Shown: one piece after another, positions 38,136-46,837 of the stretch
How positions within the stretch are numbered: position 1 is the first letter of the stretch
How the letters are laid out: every line of letters starts with the position of its first letter
Assembly: GCA_041687335.1 (NCBI GenBank)
Contig: JAWLCE010000008.1
Coordinates: 59,149 to 123,148 of the forward strand
Length of the DNA: 64,000 nucleotides
Direction of reading: 5' to 3'
Origin: JAJFUE01 sp041687335
Lineage (GTDB): Bacteria > Sumerlaeota > Sumerlaeia > MVZB01
Notes under the pieces: model-generated
Told to the model about the DNA's origin: nothing
The model's input: the letters and a program-made list of their open reading frames with translations, nothing else
Databases searched by the model: none
Translations under genes and position numbers: made by a program

Positions 38136-39554
38136 TCACCGCTCCTTCTTCCGCCTGCGCTCGTTTTCATCTTCTCCCTCGTCTCGCGCGCCAAGGTCCT
38201 CGCCGGCGGCGCCGCTGGGCGTCGGTCGGGTGATCGAGGCGTCCGCCGGCGAGGTCGGGCGGTCGCCCCACGCGACGGGGGAAAGCCCGAGTTTGGCGCG
38301 CACTTCGTTGACCGTCAGGATGCCGAATTGCAAATGGTATTGATAAACATTCGAATCATCCCATTGCAATTGCGGCTCGGCCGCCGTCGGCGCCGGCCGG
38401 CCATACTTGTCGTGGAAGTAACGCACGGGGAGGGGGACACCCATCTGCAGGAGCTGGCGATCGACCCCGACCTCGCTCTCCAAGTCGAGCTCGGGCGACA
38501 GGTCGATCGTCCAGCGCGGGGCGGGAACATCTTCACCAAAATTCAGGTCCACCAGCGGCCGCACCAGCTGGCTGTTGACGACGTCCATCAGCAGCCAGGC
38601 GTCGGCGCGCAGGTAGTCGCGGCGCACGCCATCGTGAACGCGCGCCAGCGCCAGCGAACCGCTGCGCTCGCCCTCGCCCGAGGTCAGCGTCTGGCCGAGC
38701 ACCCCGCGCGCCATCTCGTCGTTGCACCACTGCGCCAGCGCCCGGTAGGTATCCCCCGAGCCCGAGCGCCCGGCCTCGAGCAGCTCCAGCGTGATCCCCT
38801 CGGGCAGCGTCACCCCGGCGTCGGTCTGGATCGACTCGATCACCTCGAGCAGCCGGTCGCGCTCGCGTTCGTTGAGCCCGCCGCGGTGGCGCGCGATGAT
38901 CGTCGGGCTGCCGAACTTCTCGTTATAGATCAACCAGAACTTGATATTGTGTTTCTTGAACCACCAATACCAATAGACTTTTTCGCACAACCCCTTGCCA
39001 TAGGGCCGCTCGTCGTCGGCGCCGTGAAGTGCGATGACGAACTTGCGCGGCGGCAGCGGCCGGCCCGGCCCCGTCGGGTCATCCGCCAGCCGCCAGGCCC
39101 CGCCCGCCCCGCGCACAAAGCGCCCCGCCGCCCGCGGCTTGAGCGCGCGCGGCACGATCCGGCCCGCCGCGTCGAAGCCCCAGATGATCTCGGCCACCGC
39201 CAGCCCCTTGGCCAGCGCGTCGAGCAGGTGCAGCAGCGCCCCGTTCCAGCCGGCAATCCCCCACAGTGCGCGCTCGACCCACTGCGCCGTCACCTGCGCG
39301 CCCGCCCCCGTCTCGGCCGCCTCGACCTTGCGCGCCCGCGCCAGCACGCCCAGCTTGCGCGTCTGCAGGAGGCTCGCCAGGTGCGCGTCCTTATCCTCCA
39401 TCTCCTCGAACAGCGTGTAGGCGCTGGCATGGCCGGCGAAGCCCTCGCTGCGCGTGATGTGCTCGGCCAGTCGGCGTTCACCGGCCAGGCCGGCAAACCC
39501 TCGCGACGCCGGCGCCGCAAACTCGCTCAGTACCGGATGCAGGTTGCGTGGCAT
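38136..39554 (-). CDS. Phage portal protein, DUF935 (Mu gp29-like)
   Basis: 472 residues. LLQTRKLGVLARARKVEAA, AEIIWGFDAAGRIVP, KFVIALHGADDERPYGKGLCEKVYWYWWFKKH, KFGSPTIIARH and RGVLGQTLTSGEGERSGSLALARVHDGVRRD are DUF935/gp29 portal signatures. The portal forms the DNA entry ring of the head and docks the terminase. The frame is full length. GGGAGAGCC precedes ATG 39554; the upstream extension to 39719 is not needed. A terminase gene is expected upstream but is absent: sucC lies there instead. Confidence 0.88.
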   Translation of the reverse strand: MPRNLHPVLSEFAAPASRGFAGLAGERRLAEHITRSEGFAGHASAYTLFEEMEDKDAHLASLLQTRKLGVLARARKVEAAETGAGAQVTAQWVERALWGIAGWNGALLHLLDALAKGLAVAEIIWGFDAAGRIVPRALKPRAAGRFVRGAGGAWRLADDPTGPGRPLPPRKFVIALHGADDERPYGKGLCEKVYWYWWFKKHNIKFWLIYNEKFGSPTIIARHRGGLNERERDRLLEVIESIQTDAGVTLPEGITLELLEAGRSGSGDTYRALAQWCNDEMARGVLGQTLTSGEGERSGSLALARVHDGVRRDYLRADAWLLMDVVNSQLVRPLVDLNFGEDVPAPRWTIDLSPELDLESEVGVDRQLLQMGVPLPVRYFHDKYGRPAPTAAEPQLQWDDSNVYQYHLQFGILTVNEVRAKLGLSPVAWGDRPTSPADASITRPTPSGAAGEDLGARDEGEDENERRRKKER

Positions 39555-39843
39555 AGGGCTCTCCCCTGCGCGCAGCGCCCGTTTTCCGGGTCGCCGCGCG
39601 AGAATCTTTGACGTCCGAATGTGGCTGAAAACTTCAGTCTCGGCCGGGGCCTCTGCTCCCCTCTCGCCGATCACGCGAGGACTATAATCCGGAACATCGA
39701 AAATAGTCGATTCCCGCACCGCCCCTTATCGACCCTTCGCGCCCCAACTTCTGAAGTCATGCGCGCTTTTCCCAAGCGACCAAATATGGATAGCTCGTGC
39801 CGGGGAGGGTCGGTCGGCTACTCAGCTGTTCACCAGTCAAAGA
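39555..39843. other. Gene-free stretch between portal gene and sucC promoter
   Basis: About 290 bases with no supported gene on either strand and no trace of a terminase reading frame that I could recognise. Confidence 0.5.
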
Positions 39844-39871
39844 TTGACTTTGGCCGCGCATGACCTAAAAT
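39844..39871 (+). promoter_or_regulatory. Probable sigma70-type promoter of sucCD
   Basis: TTGACT (39844-39849) and TAAAAT (39866-39871) are separated by 16 bases, about 90 bases before the sucC start. Both boxes are close to consensus in a GC-rich background. Confidence 0.65.
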
Positions 39872-39962
39872 CTTTAAAAGGAAAATCGAGTTCCAGCAGC
39901 CGCCGCGGCTGACCATCGGCCGGACCGGCGTCACGTTCAGTGCGAGATCAACCCCTCAGCCC

Positions 39963-41105
39963 ATGAAAATCCATGAGTTTCAAGCCAAAGAGATCCTGCG
40001 CGGCCACGGCCTGCCGTTGCCCGCCGGCCAGGTGGCCGAATCGGTCGATCAGGCGGTCGCCGCCGCCGAGGCCCTCGGCGTCTGGCCCGTCGTCGTCAAG
40101 GCCCAGGTCCACGTCGGCGGCCGCGGCAAGGCCGGCGGCGTCAAGCTGGCGCGCAATCTCGAGGAGCTGCGCCGCCACGCCGGCTCGATCCTGGGGATGA
40201 ACATCAAGGGCATCACCGTCAAGCGCGTGCTGGTGGAGCAGGGCATCGACATCGCCGGCGAGATCTACGTCAGCATCGTCGTCGATCGCGGCTGCAAGTG
40301 CCCCATGCTGATGGTCTCGGCCTCGGGCGGGGTCGACATCGAGGAGATCGCCGCCACCGCCCCCGAGCGCATCCTCAAAATCCAGCTCCGCCCCGAGCTC
40401 GGCCTGCGCGACTTCCAGGTCCGTCAGGCGGTCTACTTCCTCGGCCTGCCGCGCGAGGCGCAGCCCCAGATGACCCGTGTGCTGCGCGCCCTCGAACGCG
40501 TGATCCTGGACCATGACGCGGCGATGGTCGAGATCAACCCGCTGGTGCTGACCAGCCGCAACGAGATCATCTGCGCCGACGCCAAGATCACCTTCGATGA
40601 CAATGCGCTTGTGCTCCACCCCGAAATCGCCGCCCTGCGCGACGAGAACGAGGAGGAACCGCTCGAGGGCGAGGCCCGCCGCCACAACATCTCCTACGTC
40701 AAGCTCGACGGCCGCATCGGCTGCCTGGTCAACGGCGCCGGCCTGGCGATGGGCACGATGGACATGGTCAAGCACTTCGGCGGCGAGCCGGCCAACTTCC
40801 TCGACGTCGGCGGCGGGGCCAACCCCGACCGCATCGCCGAGGCGCTGCGCATCGTCACCGCCGACCCCTCGGTCAATACGATCCTGTTCAACATCTTCGG
40901 CGGCATCGTGCGCTGCGATCGCGTCGCCGAGGGTGTCCTGCAGGCCCGCGAACGCGCCGCCGTCACCCAGCCGATCGTCATGCGGCTGGTCGGCACCAAC
41001 GAGGAGCGGGCGCGCGAGCTGCTTGCCGGCACCGACCTGATCATGCTGCCGACGATGGCCGAGGCCGCCCAGCGCGCCGTCGAGCTGAGCCGCCGCGCCG
41101 ACTGA
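39963..41105 (+). CDS. sucC: Succinyl-CoA synthetase beta subunit
   Basis: 380 residues. MKIHEFQAKEILRGHGLPLP and PVVVKAQVHVGGRGKAGGVKL are the N-terminal ATP-grasp signatures; VEINPLVLT binds metal; CLVNGAGLAMGTMDMVKHFGG and ANFLDVGGGA belong to the CoA-ligase domain. It makes ATP or GTP from succinyl-CoA in the TCA cycle as a heteromer with SucD, encoded 65 bases downstream. Length is normal. A good promoter lies about 90 bases upstream. Confidence 0.96.
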   Translation: MKIHEFQAKEILRGHGLPLPAGQVAESVDQAVAAAEALGVWPVVVKAQVHVGGRGKAGGVKLARNLEELRRHAGSILGMNIKGITVKRVLVEQGIDIAGEIYVSIVVDRGCKCPMLMVSASGGVDIEEIAATAPERILKIQLRPELGLRDFQVRQAVYFLGLPREAQPQMTRVLRALERVILDHDAAMVEINPLVLTSRNEIICADAKITFDDNALVLHPEIAALRDENEEEPLEGEARRHNISYVKLDGRIGCLVNGAGLAMGTMDMVKHFGGEPANFLDVGGGANPDRIAEALRIVTADPSVNTILFNIFGGIVRCDRVAEGVLQARERAAVTQPIVMRLVGTNEERARELLAGTDLIMLPTMAEAAQRAVELSRRAD

Positions 41106-41170
41106 AGTCTCAACCGGACCCTTTGCATGCGGATCACGAACATCACACCCGAAAGCGCAGTATTCCAACC

Positions 41171-42082
41171 ATGAGCATTTTGCTCGACGCCAATACCAGG
41201 ATCCTCGTCCAGGGGATGACCGGCAATGAGGGCCGCTTTCACGCCGCTCAGATGATCGACTACGGCACCCAGGTGGTCGGCGGGGTCACCCCCGGCCGCG
41301 GCGGCCAGACCGCACTGGACCGGCCGATCTTCAACACCGTCCGCGAAGCGGTGGCCGAGACCGGCGCCGAGGCTTCGATCATCTTTGTGCCCGCGACCCA
41401 TGCCGCCGATGCCGCCCTCGAGTCGATCGAGGCCGGCCTGCGCCTGGTCATCATCATCACCGAGGGCATACCGACCCTGCAGATGATGGACGTCTATTGG
41501 GAGGCGCGCCGCCGTGGCACCCGCCTGATCGGCCCCAACTGCCCCGGCATCATCACCCCCGGCGAGGCCAAGGCCGGCATCATGCCCGCGCACATCCACA
41601 AGCCCGGCAAGGTCGGCCTTATCTCGCGCTCGGGCACGCTGACATATGAATTCGTCAACGAGCTGACGCGCGGCAACTACGGCCAGTCCACCTGCATCGG
41701 CATCGGCGGCGACCCGATCATCGGCACGGGCTTCATCGAGGCATTCGAGCTGTTCAACGCCGACGAAAAAACCGAAGCCGTCGTCATGATCGGCGAGATC
41801 GGCGGCACCGACGAGGAAGCAGCCGCGGCCTGGGTCAAGGCCCACATGGACAAGCCGGTGGTGGGCTTCATCGCCGGCCGCACCGCCCCCCCCGGCAAGC
41901 GCATGGGCCACGCCGGCGCGATCATCTCGGGGGGTCAGGGCACGGCTGCTGAAAAAATCGTCGCGCTCGAAACCGCCGGCATTCCCGTCTGCGAACGGCC
42001 CGATCAGGTCTGCGAACTGCTGCGGGTGGCCGGCCTCAAGCCGCTCGGCGAGGGCGGCGTTCAGCCACGCGTGGCCAAGTAG
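41171..42082 (+). CDS. sucD: Succinyl-CoA synthetase alpha subunit
   Basis: 303 residues. The N-terminal CoA-binding Rossmann region (ILVQGMTGNEGRFHAAQMIDYG) and the phosphohistidine His247 in KRMGHAGAI are intact, as is GPNCPGII. ATG 41171 was chosen at the conserved N-terminus. It follows sucC as a normal operon. Its last 22 bases overlap the end of the convergent rfbD gene, so there is no room for a separate terminator between the two operons. Confidence 0.96.
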   Translation: MSILLDANTRILVQGMTGNEGRFHAAQMIDYGTQVVGGVTPGRGGQTALDRPIFNTVREAVAETGAEASIIFVPATHAADAALESIEAGLRLVIIITEGIPTLQMMDVYWEARRRGTRLIGPNCPGIITPGEAKAGIMPAHIHKPGKVGLISRSGTLTYEFVNELTRGNYGQSTCIGIGGDPIIGTGFIEAFELFNADEKTEAVVMIGEIGGTDEEAAAAWVKAHMDKPVVGFIAGRTAPPGKRMGHAGAIISGGQGTAAEKIVALETAGIPVCERPDQVCELLRVAGLKPLGEGGVQPRVAK

Positions 42083-42912
42083 GCATCGAGCGCCTCGCGC
42101 CACGGGCGCAGCGGGGCGCCGGCGAGCGCCGCATAGCGGCCCTGCGCCAGGCGCGAGTTCTTCGGCCGCGGCGCCGGGCGCGGAAAGTCCTCGCTCGCGC
42201 ACGGCTCCACGCGCGCCGGCAGTCCGAGCCGCTCCACGACGTGGCGCGCAACCTCGAACCACGAGCAATATTCCGAATTGACGACATGATAGATGCCCGT
42301 CGCGCCGCGCTCGGCCAGAAGCTCAAGCCCGCCGGCCAGGTCACGCGTCCAGGTCGGCGCCCCGATCTGATCGTCCACCACGCGCAACAGCTCGCGCTCG
42401 GCGGCCAGCCCGGCCATCGTATCCACGAAATTCTTACCCCCCGCGCCGTAGAGCCACTGCGTGCGCACGATCGTCAGCCGCCCCCCCGCCGCCCGCGCCA
42501 GCCGCTCGCCCTCCAGCTTGCTGCGGCCGTAGACCGAGCGCGGGGCGAAGGCCGCCTCGGGCGCATCCTCCTCCCAGGGCTCCTCCCCCTCGCCGCCAAA
42601 GACGTAATCGGTGCTGATCGTGATGAGGTGGATGTCGCGGCGGGCGGCGGCGCGCGCCAGTTGCCCGACCGCCTCCGCGTTGAGCGCCCGCGCGGCCTCC
42701 GGCTCGCTCTCGGCCTGGTCGACGGCCGTATAGGCGGCGCAGTTGATCACGCAGCGCGGCGCCAGCTCCGCCAGCGTCCGCTCGACCTGTGCGGGATCGG
42801 TCAAGTCGCACTCGGCGTGGCCGACACCGATCCCCCGCGCGCCGAGCCGCGCCAGCAACTCGCCGCCGAGCATCCCGCCGCTCCCGATCACCAGGATCGG
42901 CGCCGGGGTCAT
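42061..42912 (-). CDS. rfbD: dTDP-4-dehydrorhamnose reductase
   Basis: 283 residues. ILVIGSGGMLGGELLARLG is the NADPH-binding motif; NCAAYTAVDQAESEPE, TISTDYVFGG and VYGRSKLEGE (YxxxK) are family signatures. It catalyses the last step of dTDP-L-rhamnose synthesis. Its ATG overlaps the rfbB stop (ATGA). The 3' end overlaps the convergent sucD gene by 22 bases. Confidence 0.93.
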   Translation of the reverse strand: MTPAPILVIGSGGMLGGELLARLGARGIGVGHAECDLTDPAQVERTLAELAPRCVINCAAYTAVDQAESEPEAARALNAEAVGQLARAAARRDIHLITISTDYVFGGEGEEPWEEDAPEAAFAPRSVYGRSKLEGERLARAAGGRLTIVRTQWLYGAGGKNFVDTMAGLAAERELLRVVDDQIGAPTWTRDLAGGLELLAERGATGIYHVVNSEYCSWFEVARHVVERLGLPARVEPCASEDFPRPAPRPKNSRLAQGRYAALAGAPLRPWREALDAYLATRG

Positions 42913-43952
42913 CGCCCGCCGCCCAGCTTGGGCGCGTAGTTCTTCTCGAAGTATTCCATATAGGCCCCCGACATGACGCGCCGCCACCAGGGCTGGTTCG
43001 CCAGATACCACTCGACCGTCCGCTCAATCCCCGTGCGGAAGTCGATCGCCGGCGCCCACCCCAGCTCGCGCTTCATCTTCGCCGCGTCGATCGCATAGCG
43101 GCGGTCGTGGCCGGGGCGGTCCTTCACGTAGCGGATCAAGCTCTCGGGCCGGCCCATCAGCTCCAGGATCAGCCGGACGATATCAATGTTGGTCCACTCG
43201 TTATCCGAGCCGATGTTATAGACCTCGCCGGCCCGGCCGCGCTCGGTGACCGCCAGCACGGCCCGGCAATGGTCCTCGACGTGAATCCAGTCGCGCACGT
43301 TGCGGCCGTCGCCATAAACCGGCAACTCCTCGCCCGCCAGCGCCTTGACGATCATCAGCGGGATCAGCTTCTCGGGGAACTGCCAGGGCCCATAATTATT
43401 CGAACAGCGCGTGACCAGCGCCGGATAGCCATGGGTGTGAAACCACGCCCGGCAGAGCAGGTCCCCGCCCGCCTTGGCCGCCGAGTAGGGGCTGTTGGGC
43501 GCCAGCGGCGTCTCCTCGCTGAAGCGCCCCTCCGCGCCCAGCGAGCCGTAAACCTCGTCGGTGGAAACCTGCACAAAACGCGCCACGCCCGCCGCCAGCG
43601 CCGCCGACAGCAGCGTCTGAACGCCCTGCACGTTGGTGCTGACAAACTCGCTGGCCGAGAGGATCGAGCGATCCACGTGCGACTCGGCCGCGAAATTGAC
43701 GATCGTGTCGATCTGGTGCTCCGCCAGCAGGCTCGCCACCAGCTCGCCGTCGCGAATGTCGCCCTTGACGAAACGATACCCCTCGAGCGGCTCCAGGTCG
43801 GCGATGCTTTCCAGGTTGCCGGCATAGGTCAGCGCATCCAGGTTGACGATCCGCGCCCCCGGCCGTTCGGCCAGCACCAGCCGGATGAAATTGGAGCCGA
43901 TAAACCCCGCGCCCCCGGTCACCAGCATCGATTGCGCCGTGTGTTGTGTCAT
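42909..43952 (-). CDS. rfbB: dTDP-glucose 4,6-dehydratase
   Basis: 347 residues. TGGAGFIGSNF (NAD binding), the Thr131-Asp132-Glu133 catalytic triplet in VSTDEVYG and Tyr156/Lys160 in SPYSAAKAG are all present. NNYGPWQFPEKLIPL and YGDGRNVRDWIHVEDH are diagnostic. Overlaps rfbC upstream and rfbD downstream by 4 bases each, giving a tightly coupled rfbCBD operon. The usual first gene, rfbA, is not in this window. Confidence 0.95.
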   Translation of the reverse strand: MTQHTAQSMLVTGGAGFIGSNFIRLVLAERPGARIVNLDALTYAGNLESIADLEPLEGYRFVKGDIRDGELVASLLAEHQIDTIVNFAAESHVDRSILSASEFVSTNVQGVQTLLSAALAAGVARFVQVSTDEVYGSLGAEGRFSEETPLAPNSPYSAAKAGGDLLCRAWFHTHGYPALVTRCSNNYGPWQFPEKLIPLMIVKALAGEELPVYGDGRNVRDWIHVEDHCRAVLAVTERGRAGEVYNIGSDNEWTNIDIVRLILELMGRPESLIRYVKDRPGHDRRYAIDAAKMKRELGWAPAIDFRTGIERTVEWYLANQPWWRRVMSGAYMEYFEKNYAPKLGGGR

Positions 43953-44527
43953 TGTGCCACCGCCTTGCCGCTCATGGACTTTGCCCGCAGCCGCGCCATG
44001 CAGTCCGCGAAGCTGCCGCTGGCCCGGTCACGTTCCGAGAGGATCGGATCGGCCACCGGCCAGTCGATCCCCACCTGCGGGTCGTCCCAGCGGAAACCGT
44101 CCTCGAGCGCCGGCTGATAGATATCGCTGCACTTGTAGATCACTTCGGCCTGCTCCTCGCCCAGCACGCAGTAGCCGTGGGCGAAGCCGACCGGCACGAA
44201 CAGCATCCGGCAGGCTTGGGCGTCCAGCTCGAGCCCGAACCAGCGGCCCAGCGTCGGCGAGTCGGGGCGGATGTCCACGGCGACGTCCCAGATGCGGCCG
44301 CGCACGCAGCGCACCAGCTTGGCCTGTCCCGGATCGTGCTGGAAGTGCATACCGCGTGTCGTGCGCGCCACCGACAGCACATGGTTGTCCTGGCGCCACT
44401 CCAGCGAAATCCCCAGCTCGCTGAAGAGACGCTGGTTATAGCTTTCGAAGAAAAATCCCCGCTCGTCGCGGAACACGCGCGGCGTCAGGATCAGCAGGCC
44501 CTCCAGCGGCGCCTTGGTCGCTTCCAT
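43949..44527 (-). CDS. rfbC: dTDP-4-dehydrorhamnose 3,5-epimerase
   Basis: 192 residues. PRVFRDERGFFFESYN, the catalytic His61 in RGMHFQHDP, KLVRCVRGRIWDVAVDIR and PVGFAHGYCVL are signatures of the RmlC cupin. First gene of the rfbCBD operon, with its stop overlapping the rfbB start. The rhamnose product is destined for lipopolysaccharide or other surface glycans. Confidence 0.95.
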   Translation of the reverse strand: MEATKAPLEGLLILTPRVFRDERGFFFESYNQRLFSELGISLEWRQDNHVLSVARTTRGMHFQHDPGQAKLVRCVRGRIWDVAVDIRPDSPTLGRWFGLELDAQACRMLFVPVGFAHGYCVLGEEQAEVIYKCSDIYQPALEDGFRWDDPQVGIDWPVADPILSERDRASGSFADCMARLRAKSMSGKAVAQ

Positions 44528-44657
44528 CGGTAAGACTGGCTCCCATCAGCGATTCGATGCGCGACAGCCCCGCCGCGCCCATCCAGCCATATTCACCGAA
44601 TTGAATACCAAGGTCAATGATCAGCGCGCCCGTTGGACTTCGATCCTTCATGTTTTG

Positions 44658-44697
44658 GTCGCAAAGACGCTGAGGAATGGCCTGCGGCCTTTGCGAC
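44658..44697. repeat. Inverted repeat upstream of rfbC
   Basis: TCGCAAAG (44659-44666) and CTTTGCGA (44689-44696) form 8-bp arms in the gap before rfbC. Similar CTTTGCG words occur at 55996-56054, so this may be a member of an interspersed host repeat. Confidence 0.45.
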
Positions 44698-44733
44698 GAA
44701 AATGAAGAATCAAAGCCGCTGGCGGCCCCCAAT

Positions 44734-44765
44734 AAAAAAAACGGGCGGCCCAGCGGACCGCCCGT
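44734..44765 (-). terminator. Rho-independent terminator of pal
   Basis: On the minus strand, ACGGGCGG (44765-44758) pairs with CCGCCCGT (44748-44741), followed by seven Ts. It lies 39 bases beyond the pal stop codon. Confidence 0.9.
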
Positions 44766-44803
44766 CAAGTCATCTTGACCCTTGATGCCCAAGCCCCTAC
44801 GGC

Positions 44804-45367
44804 TTAGTGCATCTGGAAGAACTCAGCACGCCGATTGCGTGCCCAGGCCTCTTCGTTGCTGCCCAACACGGCCGGCTCTTCCTCACCCTTGCTGCTGATC
44901 GCAATCCGCTCGGCCGGAATGCCATTGCCGACAAAGTAGTCGCGCAACGAGGCCGCGCGGCGCATGCCCAGGTTGAAGTTGTACTCGGTCGAGCCGCGTT
45001 CGTCGGTGTGGCCGGTGATGTAGACGTTGATCGCCGGGTTGGCGCGCAGGAACTCGACGTTCTGCTGGGCGTTCGAGATCTGGTCGGGCCGGATGTTGTC
45101 GCGGTCATAGTCAAAGTAGATGACGCGCATCTGGGGCAGCGGCGTCAGGTCGCCAGGGCGCGGGCCCGCCGTCGGCGCGTCGGTCGGCAGGGCCTCCGGC
45201 TGCTGGGTGGGGGTCATTTCAGTGGTCGGCGGGATCGGTTCGGCGACTTCCTCGCCGCCCTTGCGGAACCACTGGCAACCGGTCGTGCCGAGCATGGCGA
45301 CAACCAGCAGCGAAAACAGGGCAACCTGAAGACCACGAAGGATCTGGAAGCGATTGGTGCGATTCAT
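44804..45367 (-). CDS. pal: Peptidoglycan-associated lipoprotein (OmpA-like)
   Basis: 187 residues. Lipoprotein signal with lipobox LGTTGC (Cys31), a Pro/Thr-rich linker (45-75) and an OmpA-like domain with VIYFDYDRDNIRPDQ, GHTDERGSTEYNFNLGMRRA and peptidoglycan-binding residues. It anchors the outer membrane to peptidoglycan, normally with the Tol system; tol genes are not in the window. AGGTGAAAG precedes ATG 45367. It is a single-gene transcript with its own terminator. Confidence 0.93.
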   Translation of the reverse strand: MNRTNRFQILRGLQVALFSLLVVAMLGTTGCQWFRKGGEEVAEPIPPTTEMTPTQQPEALPTDAPTAGPRPGDLTPLPQMRVIYFDYDRDNIRPDQISNAQQNVEFLRANPAINVYITGHTDERGSTEYNFNLGMRRAASLRDYFVGNGIPAERIAISSKGEEEPAVLGSNEEAWARNRRAEFFQMH

Positions 45368-45594
45368 CTTTCACCTACTCCGGGCGTGTTGGGACTGATG
45401 TTGGGCATGTCCTGGGGGAACGGGTAGGTTTCCCGCGGCTGCCTACACATTCCATAGCAATAATTAGAACCTACCACTTTTGCAAGTGGAATCGGAACTA
45501 TTTCGACTTTTTATTCATATCCCCCACCGATACCGCCCGAGCACAGCTCCGCCCAGCCCGCCAAATCCTTTTGGATCAATCACCCGCACAAAAC

Positions 45595-46698
45595 TCAAGC
45601 ATTCGAGCCGATCAGGCCGCCACGGTCGCCGCCGGCCTGGATCCCGCGCAGCGCCCGCCGAAAGGCCGCCTCATCCTCCACCGTGTGCAGCGCCGTCTCC
45701 AGCGAAACCACCTTCGTCTTGACCAGGTGCACCAGGTGCGTGTCGAAGGTCTGCATCCCATCCATCCCGCTGCGCAGCACCTGCTGCATGTCGGGCACCC
45801 GCCGCTCGTGGATCAGCTTCTGGATCACCGGGTTGTTGAACATGATCTCGCAGACCGGCACCCGGCCCTTGCCGTCGAAGGTCCGCACCAGCCGCTGGCT
45901 GATGACCGCCTTCAGGTTCTGCGCCAGCTGGTCGTAGATCAGCTCCTGTTCCTCGTGCGAATAGAAGTGGGTGATGCGCGTGATCGTCTGGCGCGCGTCG
46001 TTGGTGTGCAGCGTCGAGATCACCAGGTGGCCCGTCTCCACGCACTGCATCGCGATTTCGATCGTCTCGCGGTCGCGCAGCTCGCCGATCATGATGATGT
46101 CGGGATCCTGGCGCAGGGCGTGGCGCAGCGCGCACTTGAAGTCGATCACGTCGTGGTTGACCTCGACCTGATCCACGATGCACTTGTTGTCCTTGAACAC
46201 ATACTCGATCGGGTCCTCGATCGTGATGATGTGCTCGCGGCGGGTGTCGTTGATCAGGTGCACCAGCGCCGCCAGCGTCGTGGACTTGCCGCTGCCCGTG
46301 ATCCCGGTCACCAGCACCAGCCCGCGCCGCAGCTCGGCGATGTTGGTCAGCGAGGGCGGCATGTTGATGTCTTCGAGCGTAACCTTCTTGGAGTTGATCC
46401 GCCGGATCGCCAGCGACTTGCTGCCGCGCTGGTGATAGCAATTGATGCGGAAGCGGTTGATCTCGTCATAGCCCCAGCTGTAGTCCACCGTCCCGTCGCG
46501 CTCGAGCATCTCCAGGCAGCGCGGCGGCATCATCAGCCGGTTGGCCTCCTCGGTATCCTCCCGAGTCAGCGGCGGGTGCTCGATCGGATGCAGGTGGCCG
46601 TTGAGCCGAATCATCGGCGCCCCCCCCACCTTCAGGTGCAGGTCCGAGGCGCTCACGCGCACGATCCCCTCGAGCAGCTTCACGACATTAATCGGCAT
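45595..46698 (-). CDS. pilT: PilT/PilU-type retraction ATPase
   Basis: 367 residues. Walker A GITGSGKST (132-140), Asp box TIEDPIEY (159-166), Walker B DPDIIMIGELRD (198-209) and His box HLVISTLHTND (224-234) are all intact. The N-terminal ASDLHLKVGGAP is the PilT/PilU PAS-like region. These hexameric ATPases power type IV pilus retraction. PilT versus PilU cannot be decided; no other pilus gene is nearby. Confidence 0.93.
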   Translation of the reverse strand: MPINVVKLLEGIVRVSASDLHLKVGGAPMIRLNGHLHPIEHPPLTREDTEEANRLMMPPRCLEMLERDGTVDYSWGYDEINRFRINCYHQRGSKSLAIRRINSKKVTLEDINMPPSLTNIAELRRGLVLVTGITGSGKSTTLAALVHLINDTRREHIITIEDPIEYVFKDNKCIVDQVEVNHDVIDFKCALRHALRQDPDIIMIGELRDRETIEIAMQCVETGHLVISTLHTNDARQTITRITHFYSHEEQELIYDQLAQNLKAVISQRLVRTFDGKGRVPVCEIMFNNPVIQKLIHERRVPDMQQVLRSGMDGMQTFDTHLVHLVKTKVVSLETALHTVEDEAAFRRALRGIQAGGDRGGLIGSNA

Positions 46699-46837
46699 CT
46701 CCCGTTCCCTCGTTCCATCGAAATCAAACCTCGGGGGCCCGGCGCGCGTGCAGGCGCACCCCCCTTGCCGGCCGTCCTACAAACTAAAGCCGACGCGACC
46801 TGAATGTCCAGCCTTGCTTCTGCCCTGCCTTTCTAAT

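Larger units (their letters stand above)
28599..39554 (-). mobile_element. Phage-derived head/tail cassette without terminase or integrase
   Basis: Minus-strand genes keep the order of the Mu-like head module: DUF935 portal, protease, DUF2190, major capsid protein and DUF1320. Tail-type proteins, a fibre-like protein and a small membrane protein follow. No terminase, integrase, lysin, tape measure or replication gene is present. Plus-strand genes for small membrane proteins (37.1-38.0 kb) and a SIMPL protein (33.8-34.6 kb) interrupt it, and host-type AT-rich repeats occupy three gaps. sucCD begins 0.4 kb beyond its right end. It is either a remnant or a domesticated particle-forming system. 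Confidence 0.7.
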
